This document shows positions 7,201 through 16,738 of a DNA stretch of 64,000 nucleotides, in pieces. Under the pieces are notes generated by a model, which saw only the letters and a program-made list of their open reading frames with translations, did not search any database and had not been told where the DNA came from. Position 1 is the first letter of the stretch, and the number at the start of each line of letters is the position of its first letter. Position numbers and translations under genes: made by a program. Source of the DNA: CAZRCZ01 sp964598765 (GTDB lineage: Bacteria; Sumerlaeota; Sumerlaeia; MVZB01; JAJFLK01); NCBI GenBank assembly GCA_964598765.1, contig CAZRCZ010000023.1, positions 22,481 to 86,480 on the forward strand. The letters run 5' to 3'.

Positions 7201-7955
7201 GATTTTCAGTTTAGGCGGGACGGCAAATTGAAGTCAATCCATTAGAGGCGGAGGGACTTAAGACCTGAGGGACTTGACGCCGAGGGACGCCGTGGACGCC
7301 GTGGGACGTTGACCGCATTTTTAATTCAATCGTGAGATCGGATAGTCGGCGCGAGGAAGAAATTTCGGACTGCGGATTGTAGATTGCGGCCTAAAATTTC
7401 TCCTTTTTTGTTCGCCACGCGCCGATAAGAGCCTCCAAGGGAATCCCGTCGTAAAGACCTTCCGGCTATGATCGCCCCCATGCCATCCCCTCGCTCCCAT
7501 TCCCTCCCCATAACCCGCATCATCGGCGTAATCTGCGGACAATTCTCCTTCTTGGCGTCTTGGAGCTTAAAATTCATGCGTCGCAACCCCAATCCAATCA
7601 ACACTCCCCGCCAAAATGTGTGTCAAAAAATGGGTTCGTTCGGTCAAAGTTGCTCTCTGCCTTCCGCCCTACTCGGACATCCTATTCATCCGGACAATCC
7701 CTGTGCGATTTGGCTTCGTTTCGTAATTTTTCTTTTCGGGACGCCTCACGATCACCGGAATCCACGCCCCTTCTGCCGATTTCAGTCCCAAATTGGCTTC
7801 GTTTCGCAAAAAATGTTTTCCGGTGGAGGGACCCCTCCGGCATCTTGACCGTGGATGTCACGGGCGAGGCGTGCGTCCCGCCTCAGCGTTCTGCGACCCC
7901 CGCGTCCGCGTCGCATTCATTGGAGATTGCAGGGCGACCTTTGTAGAATGGGCGC
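7201..7955. other. Long non-coding, repeat-bearing region
   Basis: 755 bp without a convincing gene. It contains GACGCCG/GGGACGCC tandem words (7275-7308), the second 59-bp repeat (7304-7362), and two copies of TTGGCTTCGTTTCG (near 7711 and 7793) of the kind seen in degenerate intergenic repeats. Open frames here have poor composition and no start signals. Confidence 0.5.
7304..7362 (+). repeat. 59-bp direct repeat, copy 2
   Basis: 57 of 59 positions match 6327-6385; the differences are two adjacent-region bases in the ATCGG(GC/AT)AGTC segment. Lies just upstream of the antitoxin gene start. Confidence 0.8.
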
Positions 7956-8990
7956 GTGGGCCGGCCCCTGACCATTGTCGTGACCGAAGGCGATCCCGCC
8001 GGGATCGGACCGGAGATCGTGGCGCGTTCATTGGAGGCGTGGAATCGTCCGCCGGATTGTCGGGTCATCGTCACGGGATTTCCGAAGCATTTTGAACAAC
8101 CCGCTAAACACGCGAAGAAACGCAAAACTTCCACAACTCATTTCGAACCGTGGGATCAGGTGATTCAGCGCGAGGCGGAGCCGGGGGTGTTCTGGGGGAT
8201 GCCGGGGCCGGATGAATTAAACCGAGCAATCACCCCGGGCGAGGGATCGGAGTGGGGAGCAAAGAGCGCGATCAGTTGTCTGGAACGCGCGATTGAGTTG
8301 GCCCTCGCCGGAAAAGCGGATGCCCTCTGCACCGCGCCGATCAGCAAGGAAAATCTGCGCGCCGCCGGATTTCCGTATCCGGGCCACACCGAAATGTTGG
8401 CCGACCGATCCGGTGCAAAGTCGGTGGCGATGCTCTTGGGCGGCGGAGGATTGCGCGTCGCGCTGGCGACGATCCACGAGCCGCTGGCTAAAGTTCCTTC
8501 GCACTTGACCGTGGAAAAATTGGTGAAACTTTTTCAACTCGTCCACGATTCGTTGCCCGATTTCGGTTTCAAGCGACCGAGAATCGGCGTCGCCGGATTA
8601 AATCCGCACGCGGGAGAAGGAGGAAATTTCGGACGCGAGGAAATCGAAATCATCGCTCCGGCGATCAAGGCGGCGCAAGAGCGAAAAATTGACGCGCGCG
8701 GTCCCTTCAGCGCGGACACATTATTTCATCGCGCACTGGCGGGCGAATTTGATGTCGTGGTCGCCATGTATCACGATCAGGGATTGATCCCGATCAAGAC
8801 GCTCGATTTTCACGGCGGTGTCAACATCACGTTGGGTTTGCCGTTTGTCAGAACTTCCCCCGATCATGGCACGGCGTATCCCATCGCGGGAAAAAATTGC
8901 GCGAACATCGGCAGTATGCTGGCCGCGCTGGACGTGGCGTATCAATTGGCCTCGCGTCGGCGCGAGCGAAAATCGCGGACGGCCTTATGA
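7956..8990 (+). CDS. pdxA: 4-hydroxythreonine-4-phosphate dehydrogenase
   Basis: 344 residues, family length. PdxA oxidises 4-phosphohydroxy-L-threonine with NAD in the DXP-dependent pyridoxal phosphate pathway. Visible signatures are TEGDPAGIGPE near the N terminus, GHTEMLA (metal His), MYHDQGLIPIK (metal His) and RTSPDHGTAY (metal His). The start is GTG at 7956 (GRPLTIVVTEGD); the ATG at 7948 is out of frame. An unusual Lys/His-rich insertion at residues ~47-58 (AKHAKKRK) is encoded by AAACACGCGAAGAAACGC, which resembles the intergenic word repeats of this genome. First gene of a tightly coupled operon; ATGA overlap with rsmA. Confidence 0.93.
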   Translation: MGRPLTIVVTEGDPAGIGPEIVARSLEAWNRPPDCRVIVTGFPKHFEQPAKHAKKRKTSTTHFEPWDQVIQREAEPGVFWGMPGPDELNRAITPGEGSEWGAKSAISCLERAIELALAGKADALCTAPISKENLRAAGFPYPGHTEMLADRSGAKSVAMLLGGGGLRVALATIHEPLAKVPSHLTVEKLVKLFQLVHDSLPDFGFKRPRIGVAGLNPHAGEGGNFGREEIEIIAPAIKAAQERKIDARGPFSADTLFHRALAGEFDVVVAMYHDQGLIPIKTLDFHGGVNITLGLPFVRTSPDHGTAYPIAGKNCANIGSMLAALDVAYQLASRRRERKSRTAL

Positions 8991-9868
8991 TTCATTATCC
9001 TTCCCCATCATTTTTGTTGTCATCGCTTCGGCAAGGAGGTTATCGAGCCTCCAAAAGTTTGGGGCAACATTTTTTGGCCGACGAGCATTTGTTGTCAAAG
9101 ATCGCCGAAGCGACGAAGACGGACGATCAAACGCTCGTCGTGGAAATCGGAGCCGGACCCGCGACGCTGACGACGATGCTCGCCCGGCGCGCGGGAGGCG
9201 TTCTCGCCGTGGAGTTGGACAAAAAATTGCAACCGTTTCACGAGCGGATTTTCGGCGCGACGGACCGCGTCCGATTCGTCTATGAAGACGCGCTGAAGCT
9301 CGATCTTTGGGAATTGGCGCGTGAGCACGCCGAAAAGTGGAACCTTCCCAACATGGTTCTGGCGGGCAACATTCCATTTCAGATTACCTCACCGTTGCTT
9401 TTCGGGCAGTGTGGTCCGGATCAGCCTTGGAGCCGGATGGTTCTGATGGTTCAGCGCGAGGTGGCCGACCGCATCGCCGCTGGTCCTCACAATCGGAGAT
9501 ACGGAGTTCTGACCGTGAAGCTGGCGTATTGGTGGCGCGTCGCGGGACGATTTGAAGTTCCGGCGGAATCGTTTCGTCCATCGCCGAAAGTGAACGCCTC
9601 GGTTTTGATTCTTGATCCCGGTAATCCGGCGCAATCCCCATCGGGCGAATTGTGGCCCGATTTGTCCAAGATGATAGATTGCAGTTTCAGCCAGCGGCGG
9701 AAAAAGCTCTATAATTCACTGTCGGCGTCGTGGAATCTTTCACCCGGAAAAGAGGCGATCCGCTCGGCGTTGGAGGAAATCGGCGTCAATCCCGACGCCC
9801 GCGCCGAAAATCTTTCTCCCTTGGAATTTCAGAAGTTGCACGGACAATTGACTAGATGCCCGGCGTGA
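8987..9868 (+). CDS. rsmA: 16S rRNA dimethyladenosine transferase
   Basis: 293 residues from the ATG at 8987, which overlaps the pdxA stop as ATGA. RsmA/KsgA dimethylates the two adjacent adenines in the 3'-terminal hairpin of 16S rRNA. Signatures: SLGQHFLADEHLLSKI, SAM motif I VEIGAGPATLT, acidic motif AVELDKKL, and catalytic motif AGNIPFQITSPLLF (the family has NLPYNI or NIPF). The C-terminal domain FSQRRKKLYNSL is intact. pdxA-ksgA linkage is also known from enterobacteria. The downstream gene begins inside its last four codons. Confidence 0.92.
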   Translation: MIHYPSPSFLLSSLRQGGYRASKSLGQHFLADEHLLSKIAEATKTDDQTLVVEIGAGPATLTTMLARRAGGVLAVELDKKLQPFHERIFGATDRVRFVYEDALKLDLWELAREHAEKWNLPNMVLAGNIPFQITSPLLFGQCGPDQPWSRMVLMVQREVADRIAAGPHNRRYGVLTVKLAYWWRVAGRFEVPAESFRPSPKVNASVLILDPGNPAQSPSGELWPDLSKMIDCSFSQRRKKLYNSLSASWNLSPGKEAIRSALEEIGVNPDARAENLSPLEFQKLHGQLTRCPA

Positions 9869-12162
9869 ATGTGCCCATATTCAAATGGCGCGAGGCGAGC
9901 GCGTTGATCGCGGTTGCCGCTCTCGCGCACTTCCCTCTCGTGCGCGGCGATTTCATTTGGGACGACCACACCTACATCTTGGAGAACAATACGCTCCGCA
10001 ACTTGGACGGCCTGCGGCGCATCTGGTTCGAGATGGGAGCGACGCCTCAATACTATCCTCTGGTCCATACAACATTTTGGATGGAGTATCACCTTTGGAA
10101 ACTGAATCCCGTCGGTTATCACGTTGATAACATTGCGCTTCATGCACTTAACGCGGTTGCGCTTTGGCTGGTTCTTCGCCGACTTGCCGTTCCGGGCGCA
10201 TGGTTGGCGGCGGCTGTGTTTGCGGTTCATCCCGTCGAGGTGGAATCCATCGGGTGGATCGCGGAGAGAAAAAATCTGCTTTCTGCTTTTTTTTATCTGA
10301 TGTCGTTGTCGTTCTACATTCGATTCGGGGGCCTAGAGGAATCTCGCGGCGAACTTCCATCGAGGCGGGAGGGGAAGCATTGGCTCGCTTATGGAGCGGC
10401 GTTTGTTTTGTTCCTGTGCGCCTTATGGAGCAAGACGGTCACTTGCACTTTTCCGGTGGCGATCATGTTGCTGATTTGGTGGAGGAGGGGACGAATCTCT
10501 TTCGCGGATATTGTGCCGCTGATCCCGTTTTTTTTTCTTGGACTTCTCATGGGATTGCTGACCGCGCGGATTGAGCGCGAACAGGTCGGCGCGTCGGGGA
10601 AGGGATTTGATTGGCCGTGGGTCGAGCGATTTTTAATCGCGGGACGCGCCGCGTGGTTTTATCCGGGCAAATTGGCTTCGCCGGTAACCTTGAGTTTTTT
10701 TTATTCGCGCTGGAGGATGAATTCGTCGCAGGTTTTCCAATTTGCCTATCCAATCGGCGGCCTCGCAGTTCTGACGACGCTGTGGTTGCGGCGTGGCTCA
10801 TCGGGACGGGGTCCACTTGCCGCCGCGCTTTTCTATCTTGGTACACTTTTCCCCGCTCTCGGTTTCGTCAACGTCTATCCCATGCGATTTTCCTACGTCG
10901 CGGATCATTTTCAGTATCTGGCGGGAATCGGATTGTTTGTTGTGTTAGCGGGATTTATCCGGAAGTGCGCGCTGTTTTTGGAGCGTGCCCATCCCTTGGG
11001 CGCGGGTAAAACGTGGCCGCGCGCATTGCCGGCCGGAATCATAGTCCTTCTCGGAGCGACAAGTTTCAGCCGGGGGGTGGTTTACCGGAGCGAGGAAAGA
11101 TTATGGCGCGACACGATCCGGAAAAATCCGACTTCGCCAATGGCCTATTATCATTTGGGAATGAAAGTTTCGGAAAGGGGCGACGCCAAGGAGGGCTTCA
11201 AGTATCTGCAACGGGCGCTTGAGCTTGATCCGGACAACACGGAGGCGCATCACGCCCTGTCAGAGATTTATCTTCAAATGGGCCACCACGAGGAATACCT
11301 CTATCACCTGCACGAAGTGATGCGAATTGATCCGGTGGTGTATTCGCATCTGATCGAACATTGGGAGGATACACTGGCGAAATTCCCCGAAGGAGCGGAG
11401 GGACACCGGCGGTTGGCGGAATTGCTCACCGCCAAAGGGGATTTTGAAGGCGCGGCCGGTCATTATGCCGAAGTGACGCGGATCAATCCGACGGATGCCT
11501 CGGCGCAAGTTATGCAGGCGGACGCTCTGGTTCATTTGGGTAAAACGGATGAAGCGCGGAGCCATTATGAAACCGCCTTGGAAATCGAGCCGGACAACGC
11601 TGCGGCGCACAATGGATTGGGAAACCTTCTGACCCAAATCGGGGAGCTTGACGAGGCCGAAACGCAATTCGTCCTTGCCATGCGATTCGCGCCCGATTCG
11701 GCGCAAATCAGGAACAACATGGGAATCGTGTTGCGACTCGAGGGCAAACTGGAGGAATCCGCGGTCCGGTATCGAGAAGCGATCAAACTTCGAGCCGAAT
11801 ATCCCGATGCCCATTACAATTTGGGTTTTGTTTTGGTTCAGATGGGACGCGACGCGGAGGGTATTGCCGAATATGAAGCCGCATTGCGCCTGCGCCCCGA
11901 ATTTCCCGAGGCGCATTTCAATTGGGCCAACGCATTGGTTCGGGATGGAAAAATTGCCGAGGCGGAAACGCATTACGCGAAGGCTCTTGAGATCAGTCCG
12001 AATTTTGCTCGGGCCGAAATCAACTGGGGAATCGCGCTGGCAGGTCAAAAAAGATTCAAGGATGCGGAGCAACATTTTTCCCGTGCGCTACAGATTGATC
12101 CCGGCAACGACGCCGCGCGAGAAAATCTTCGGTTGGCGCAGGAAACCCTCAAGGTTCGCTGA
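9856..12162 (+). CDS. TMTC-like polytopic GT-C glycosyltransferase with C-terminal TPR array
   Basis: 768 residues. The N-terminal ~410 residues are polytopic membrane with the GT-C acidic motif DFIWDDHTYI (Asp36/Asp37) in the first extracytoplasmic loop, then YYPLVHTTFWMEYHLW, GYHVDNIALHALNAVAL and AVHPVEVESIGWIAERKN, all as in TMTC-type O-mannosyltransferases. WSKTVTCTFPVAI and the next loops match the DUF1736-like segment. Residues ~425-760 form about ten TPRs. TMTC enzymes use polyprenyl-phosphate mannose; a Dpm1-like synthase occurs at 55996. The start overlaps rsmA by 13 nt, so translation is probably coupled. Acceptor unknown. Confidence 0.8.
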   Translation: MPGVNVPIFKWREASALIAVAALAHFPLVRGDFIWDDHTYILENNTLRNLDGLRRIWFEMGATPQYYPLVHTTFWMEYHLWKLNPVGYHVDNIALHALNAVALWLVLRRLAVPGAWLAAAVFAVHPVEVESIGWIAERKNLLSAFFYLMSLSFYIRFGGLEESRGELPSRREGKHWLAYGAAFVLFLCALWSKTVTCTFPVAIMLLIWWRRGRISFADIVPLIPFFFLGLLMGLLTARIEREQVGASGKGFDWPWVERFLIAGRAAWFYPGKLASPVTLSFFYSRWRMNSSQVFQFAYPIGGLAVLTTLWLRRGSSGRGPLAAALFYLGTLFPALGFVNVYPMRFSYVADHFQYLAGIGLFVVLAGFIRKCALFLERAHPLGAGKTWPRALPAGIIVLLGATSFSRGVVYRSEERLWRDTIRKNPTSPMAYYHLGMKVSERGDAKEGFKYLQRALELDPDNTEAHHALSEIYLQMGHHEEYLYHLHEVMRIDPVVYSHLIEHWEDTLAKFPEGAEGHRRLAELLTAKGDFEGAAGHYAEVTRINPTDASAQVMQADALVHLGKTDEARSHYETALEIEPDNAAAHNGLGNLLTQIGELDEAETQFVLAMRFAPDSAQIRNNMGIVLRLEGKLEESAVRYREAIKLRAEYPDAHYNLGFVLVQMGRDAEGIAEYEAALRLRPEFPEAHFNWANALVRDGKIAEAETHYAKALEISPNFARAEINWGIALAGQKRFKDAEQHFSRALQIDPGNDAARENLRLAQETLKVR

Positions 12163-13913
12163 TGTCAGCCCTATCTCGACCGAATCCCCGGCGCACCGTG
12201 ACTTTCCGAATTTTTTTAGTCGCGGGTTCGATCTCGACAGTTCTGATTTTTACGGAAATCGGAATTCGACTTTACTACCGACTGAGCGGCGCGCCCCTTT
12301 ATCCCGTCTATGGAACGGTTGCGGAAAGTTACATTCAAAATTGGATCGAGCGTCATGAAAAGAAAGGCAACGACTTCCCGTATGGAATTACGCAATATGA
12401 TTCGCATTTGGGATGGAAATTGAAACCGAACTTGCAGGGCGTTCGGGTCGAGGATCAACCTCCGGTCACGACCAATTCGCGGGGAGTTCGCTCGCGCCGG
12501 GAAATTCCCTATGAAAAGCCGTCCGACATCACACGAATCGTTGCCATCGGCGATTCCTACACCTTCGGCTACGACGGCGCGGATGATGAGATCTGGCCGG
12601 TTGACCTCGAAGCGCAACTCTCCAACTGCGAGGTGATTAACCTCGGTGTCCCGGGTTATGGAATGGATCAACAGCTTCTCATGCTGGAACGGGAAGGTTT
12701 GCGGTATCACCCTGATATCGTGCTCGTGGGTCTTTATGAAGAGGACATGGACCGCAATCTGCTTCCCTTCCGCGATTACGCCAAGCCGATGTTCGTGTTG
12801 GAAGAATACGACCTTCGGTTGGTCAATGTGCCCGTTCCGAAACTGGAAGAAATTCTCGCGCGGCAAAAAGATCGAAATCCCCTCAGCTTCGCTTGGCATT
12901 TTTATCAATCACGTTTGCGCGCACGCTGGAACTCAAACCGGAGCAGTGGTTCCGAACGTCACACGAAGCGGTTGGCTTTGGCTACCGCGCTTCTATCGCG
13001 AATTTATGATCTGGCTTCGGATCGAGGGGCGAAGACCTTTGTCGTTTATATTCCCACGGATTTGATTTCGGTTTTCAATTCGGCTTCGGACGCGCGGAAT
13101 CTTGAAAGGCTGGAGCAGGGAAGCGGATATGCCTTCTTGGATTTGGAACCGACCTTCAAGGAGGTCGCGCAAAAAGAGGGGCGAAGCGTTTATTCCGGCC
13201 ACTTCAACCGATTTGGCAATTTGGTCGTCGCCGAGGAAGTTCGCCGGCGTCTGACGGAAAAGGGATGGGTCCGCGCGGCGGACGAATCGGTGCTTCGGAG
13301 ATTTCAGGAGGAAAAGGAACGAGTCATGCGAGCCGAACCGACGACGTTCAAGGATCGCCTAGGCCAAGCGGAAATGTTGCAGGCGGAGCATCGTCTTGCG
13401 GAAGCCGTTGCGGAATACCGCGAAGTTCTGCGATTGGCTCCGAATCAACATCGGGTCTGGAACAACTTGGGTATTGCGTTGAAGCTTCAAGGGAATGTGG
13501 AGGAGTCGGAAAAGTGCCACCGCGAGGCGTTGCGGGTCGCCCCCGATTACGTCGAGGGACATTACAATCTTGGCGTGGTTTTGGCTCAGGAGAACAAGTT
13601 AAAGGAGGCCATTGAATCGTATCGCCAAGCTTTGCGGTTACGTCCCGATTTTCTCGAAGTGCGCTTCAATTTGGCCAACGCATTGGCGAGAAATGGCGAT
13701 CCCGTTGAAGCGGAGGAGCAGTATCGGAAAGTGTTAAAAGAGAATCCTGATTTTGCCGACGCGCGGATCAATTTGGGTAATCTGCTTGCCTCCCGTGGAG
13801 ATTATGATAAAGCTGAAAAGGAATATCGGGAGGTCTTGCGATCACGGCCGAATGATCCCAACGCTCTGGAGAATTTCAGGAAGTTGGAAGAACTGAAAAG
13901 TCGGAAGCAATAG
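12162..13913 (+). CDS. Membrane-anchored SGNH/GDSL hydrolase fused to TPRs
   Basis: 583 residues. A signal-anchor (TFRIFLVAGSISTVLIFTEI) is followed by an SGNH domain: block I IGDSYTFG with Ser132, block II NLGVPGYGMDQ, and block V GHFNRFGN with His347. Residues ~385-580 are five or so TPRs (HRVWNNLGIALKLQGNVEES). SGNH enzymes of this kind act as O-acetyl esterases or acyltransferases on glycans. The start overlaps the stop of the glycosyltransferase gene by one base (TGATG), so the two are likely made together; both carry C-terminal TPRs, hinting at one complex. Substrate is inferred only from context. Confidence 0.8.
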   Translation: MSALSRPNPRRTVTFRIFLVAGSISTVLIFTEIGIRLYYRLSGAPLYPVYGTVAESYIQNWIERHEKKGNDFPYGITQYDSHLGWKLKPNLQGVRVEDQPPVTTNSRGVRSRREIPYEKPSDITRIVAIGDSYTFGYDGADDEIWPVDLEAQLSNCEVINLGVPGYGMDQQLLMLEREGLRYHPDIVLVGLYEEDMDRNLLPFRDYAKPMFVLEEYDLRLVNVPVPKLEEILARQKDRNPLSFAWHFYQSRLRARWNSNRSSGSERHTKRLALATALLSRIYDLASDRGAKTFVVYIPTDLISVFNSASDARNLERLEQGSGYAFLDLEPTFKEVAQKEGRSVYSGHFNRFGNLVVAEEVRRRLTEKGWVRAADESVLRRFQEEKERVMRAEPTTFKDRLGQAEMLQAEHRLAEAVAEYREVLRLAPNQHRVWNNLGIALKLQGNVEESEKCHREALRVAPDYVEGHYNLGVVLAQENKLKEAIESYRQALRLRPDFLEVRFNLANALARNGDPVEAEEQYRKVLKENPDFADARINLGNLLASRGDYDKAEKEYREVLRSRPNDPNALENFRKLEELKSRKQ

Positions 13914-13932
13914 ATCACGAGCAAGGAATGAA

Positions 13933-14034
13933 AACCGCCAAGACGCCAAGGACGCCCGGAATGCCTTATTTGGACAGATTCGACGATGAAAATTCTGACG
14001 ATCCCAACTTGGCGCTCTTGGCGTCTTGGCGGTT
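13933..14034. repeat. AGAC-word palindrome 1
   Basis: Arms at 13933-13956 (AACCGCCAAGACGCCAAGGA...) and 14011-14034 pair at 22 of 24 positions. Each arm is built of near-repeated CGCCAAGA words. Lies between the SGNH gene and glmS. Confidence 0.7.
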
Positions 14035-14082
14035 CATAAAAATTGCGGTAAGATAATATGAGGAATAAGGTGGAACGATCCC

Positions 14083-15924
14083 ATGTGCGGCATCATCGGT
14101 TGCGTCGGCGTTTATGAAACTTGGAATTGCTTGCTGAGTGGATTGAAACTGCTTGAATATCGCGGTTACGACTCGGCGGGCATGGCGATTGTTGACGACG
14201 GCGGGTTGCACGTCGCCAAAACCGTTGGAATGGTCCGCAATCTCGAATCCAACGGACATCGTTTGCCGCAACACGGTTCGGTCGGCATCGCCCACACGCG
14301 CTGGGCGACGCACGGCGGCGTGACGGAGGCCAACGCGCATCCGCACACCGACGCGTCGGGACAATTCGCCGTCGTTCACAATGGCATCATCGAAAATCAT
14401 CAAGCCTTGCGCGCCGCGCTGGAATCGGAGGGAATCAAGTTTCGCTCCGAGACCGATACTGAAGTCATCGCGCATCTGATCGCCAAATTTTACGACGGCG
14501 ATTTGGCCGAAGCCGTCCGGCTGGCCGCGAGGGAATTACAAGGGACTTACGGGTTGCTCGCCGTCAGTTCGAAGGAGCCGGGGACGTTGGTCGCCGCGCG
14601 GATGGGAAGTCCTTTGGTGTTGGGTTTGGGCGAGGGGAGCTACTTGTTCGCTTCCGATGTTCCCGCGCTCGTCTCGCGCGCCTCGCAAGTAGTGTATCTG
14701 GACGATGGCCAGATGGTCCGCGCAACCATCCAAGGGTATGAAATTTCCTCTTTGGATCGCACGCCCGTCACGCCCAAGGTCGAGGAACTCGATCACAAAT
14801 TGGAATCCATTGAATTGGGCGAGTTTGAGCATTACATGTTCAAGGAAATATTTGACCAACCGACGGCCATCACCAACACGTTGCGGGGACGGGTGCGTCC
14901 CGACGGCGACGAGGTGCATTTGGGAGGGGCGCGATTGACCCCGGAGGAAATCCGTGCCTTTCGCCGCATCGTGATCGTCGGTTGCGGGACTTCGTGGCAC
15001 GCGGGACTCATCGGCAAATACATCATCGAGGATTTGCTTCGGATTCCGGTCGAGGTTGAATACGCCTCGGAACTGCGCTACCGCAATCCGATTGTGCGTC
15101 CGGGGGAGGATTTGGTTGTTTTCATTTCGCAATCGGGCGAAACGGCGGACACGCTCGCCGCCTTGCGCGAAGTCAAACGCAAAGGGGCGAGGACGCTGGG
15201 AATCTGCAACGTCGTCAACAGCACGATCGCGCGCGAAGTCCATAGCGGCATCTACACGCACGCCGGAGTTGAGATTGGCGTCGCCTCGACGAAGGCGTTC
15301 ACGACGCAGGTGGTCACGCTGATCCTCTTGTCTTTGCACATTGGGCGCGGGCGTGATTTGGCCGGATACGTCGTTCAGGAATTCAGCCGAAACCTTCAGC
15401 TAGTGCCTTCGCTGATCGGACAAATGCTCGCCGAAGCGCGATTGGAGGAAATCAAGCGGATCGCCCGTTGGGTCGTCGAGCGTCAGGCGAGGAATTTTCT
15501 CTATCTGGGTCGCGGCGTGAATTTCCCCATCGCGCTTGAGGGGGCGCTCAAGATGAAGGAGATCAGCTACATTCACGCCGAGGGGTATCCCGCCGCCGAA
15601 ATGAAGCACGGACCGATTGCGCTCGTGGACGAGCAGATGCCCGTCGTCGTGATTGCGCCGAAGGATCGAGGCTACGACAAAATCAAAAACAACATCCAAG
15701 AACTTTTGGCGCGCGGAGCGAGAATCACCGCGATCACCACCGAAGGGAACAAGGAATTGGAAAAATTGGTCGAACACGTTTTCTACGTTCCGTCGGTGAT
15801 CGAACCCATTCTTCCGCTCTTGACGGTCGTGCCGCTCCAACTCTTGGCATACTACACCGCTTGCTTCAAAGGATTGAGCGTGGACAAACCGCGCAACCTC
15901 GCCAAGAGCGTGACGGTGGAGTGA
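14083..15924 (+). CDS. glmS: Glutamine--fructose-6-phosphate aminotransferase (isomerising)
   Basis: 613 residues, close to the usual ~608. GlmS makes glucosamine-6-phosphate, the first step to UDP-GlcNAc for peptidoglycan and lipid A. The N-terminal glutamine amidotransferase starts MCGIIGCVG with Cys2 as nucleophile, then LLEYRGYDSAG and HTRWATHG. Two SIS domains follow (VGCGTSWHAG, SQSGETADTLAAL; YLGRGVNFPIALEGALKMKE). The C terminus DKPRNLAKSVTVE is complete. GGTGG-type Shine-Dalgarno precedes the ATG. I looked for a glmS ribozyme in the 169-bp leader and saw none of its conserved core. The following TPR gene starts 5 bp after its stop. Confidence 0.96.
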   Translation: MCGIIGCVGVYETWNCLLSGLKLLEYRGYDSAGMAIVDDGGLHVAKTVGMVRNLESNGHRLPQHGSVGIAHTRWATHGGVTEANAHPHTDASGQFAVVHNGIIENHQALRAALESEGIKFRSETDTEVIAHLIAKFYDGDLAEAVRLAARELQGTYGLLAVSSKEPGTLVAARMGSPLVLGLGEGSYLFASDVPALVSRASQVVYLDDGQMVRATIQGYEISSLDRTPVTPKVEELDHKLESIELGEFEHYMFKEIFDQPTAITNTLRGRVRPDGDEVHLGGARLTPEEIRAFRRIVIVGCGTSWHAGLIGKYIIEDLLRIPVEVEYASELRYRNPIVRPGEDLVVFISQSGETADTLAALREVKRKGARTLGICNVVNSTIAREVHSGIYTHAGVEIGVASTKAFTTQVVTLILLSLHIGRGRDLAGYVVQEFSRNLQLVPSLIGQMLAEARLEEIKRIARWVVERQARNFLYLGRGVNFPIALEGALKMKEISYIHAEGYPAAEMKHGPIALVDEQMPVVVIAPKDRGYDKIKNNIQELLARGARITAITTEGNKELEKLVEHVFYVPSVIEPILPLLTVVPLQLLAYYTACFKGLSVDKPRNLAKSVTVE

Positions 15925-15929
15925 CGACG

Positions 15930-16679
15930 ATGGCGGATTCGGCGCTCTCTCCAGTCGCTTTCAATTTAGGTCACCGATTTCAGCGCATTTATCGCCCGGC
16001 GTTTCTCTTGGGAGTGACCCTGCTGGGGGGATCAATCATCGGCGGATTCTATTGGTCGCTGAGCGTCCAACGTCGCCCGCCGGAACTGAAACTGGATTCC
16101 CTGCAACTGGGCGAACTTCTCATCGAGCGCGGAAAGTATGACGCGGCGGTTGAGGAATATCAGATGGCCGCGCGGATTAATCCGGACGACGTCAACGCTT
16201 ACGTGGGCTTGAGCAAGGCGCTTGGCAAATTGGGAGACAACGAAGGGGAACTTGCGGCGTTGAAACGCGCCCGCGATCTCCGGCCCAATGATCCGCGAAG
16301 TCCCAACGCGCTGGGCATGGCTTATGAGAGGCAGGGGAAGCTCGATGACGCCGCGAATTATTATTCCCAAGCGGCGCGGCTTGATTCCCAATACTCCGAC
16401 GCGCGCGTGAATTTGGGAAATGTCTTTCTGCGCCAAGGGAAATTGGAAGAGGCCGTTGCCTCCTACGAAGATGCCCTGCGGATCAATCCCAAGTTGGCCG
16501 ACGCGCACAACGGTCTGGGCGCGGCGTGGGCCACGCGGGGAGATTTTCGTCGAGCCGTTGCGGCTTTCGCGGAAGCGGTGAGGATCAATCCCGATTCCGA
16601 ATCGGCCAAGAGAAATCTCGCCCAAGCCGAGGCGCGACTCAAACGAAGCGAAGGGCAAATTCCGGCATCGAAGCCTTGA
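15930..16679 (+). CDS. TPR protein with N-terminal membrane anchor
   Basis: 249 residues from the ATG at 15930, five bases after glmS. Residues ~25-50 are a transmembrane helix (AFLLGVTLLGGSIIGGFYWSL) after a short cytoplasmic head, so the TPRs are periplasmic. Four to five TPRs run from residue ~62 to 235 (LLIERGKYDAAVEEYQMAARI; GNVFLRQGKLEEAVASYEDAL). No enzymatic motif. Probably a protein-interaction scaffold; co-transcription with glmS is likely from spacing. Confidence 0.75.
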   Translation: MADSALSPVAFNLGHRFQRIYRPAFLLGVTLLGGSIIGGFYWSLSVQRRPPELKLDSLQLGELLIERGKYDAAVEEYQMAARINPDDVNAYVGLSKALGKLGDNEGELAALKRARDLRPNDPRSPNALGMAYERQGKLDDAANYYSQAARLDSQYSDARVNLGNVFLRQGKLEEAVASYEDALRINPKLADAHNGLGAAWATRGDFRRAVAAFAEAVRINPDSESAKRNLAQAEARLKRSEGQIPASKP

Positions 16680-16738
16680 TCCGGTTCCCTGCGCTCTCTA
16701 TAGTCAAATCATAGGGTTGAGTTGAAGCGTTCGCAAAC

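Noticed and set aside
7468..7946. Plus-strand open frames of ~126 codons before pdxA
   Set aside because: Low-complexity composition, degenerate repeats in the DNA, no Shine-Dalgarno and no recognisable family.
14040..14082. Possible glmS ribozyme
   Set aside because: The leader before glmS is a word-repeat palindrome; none of the conserved ribozyme core is visible.
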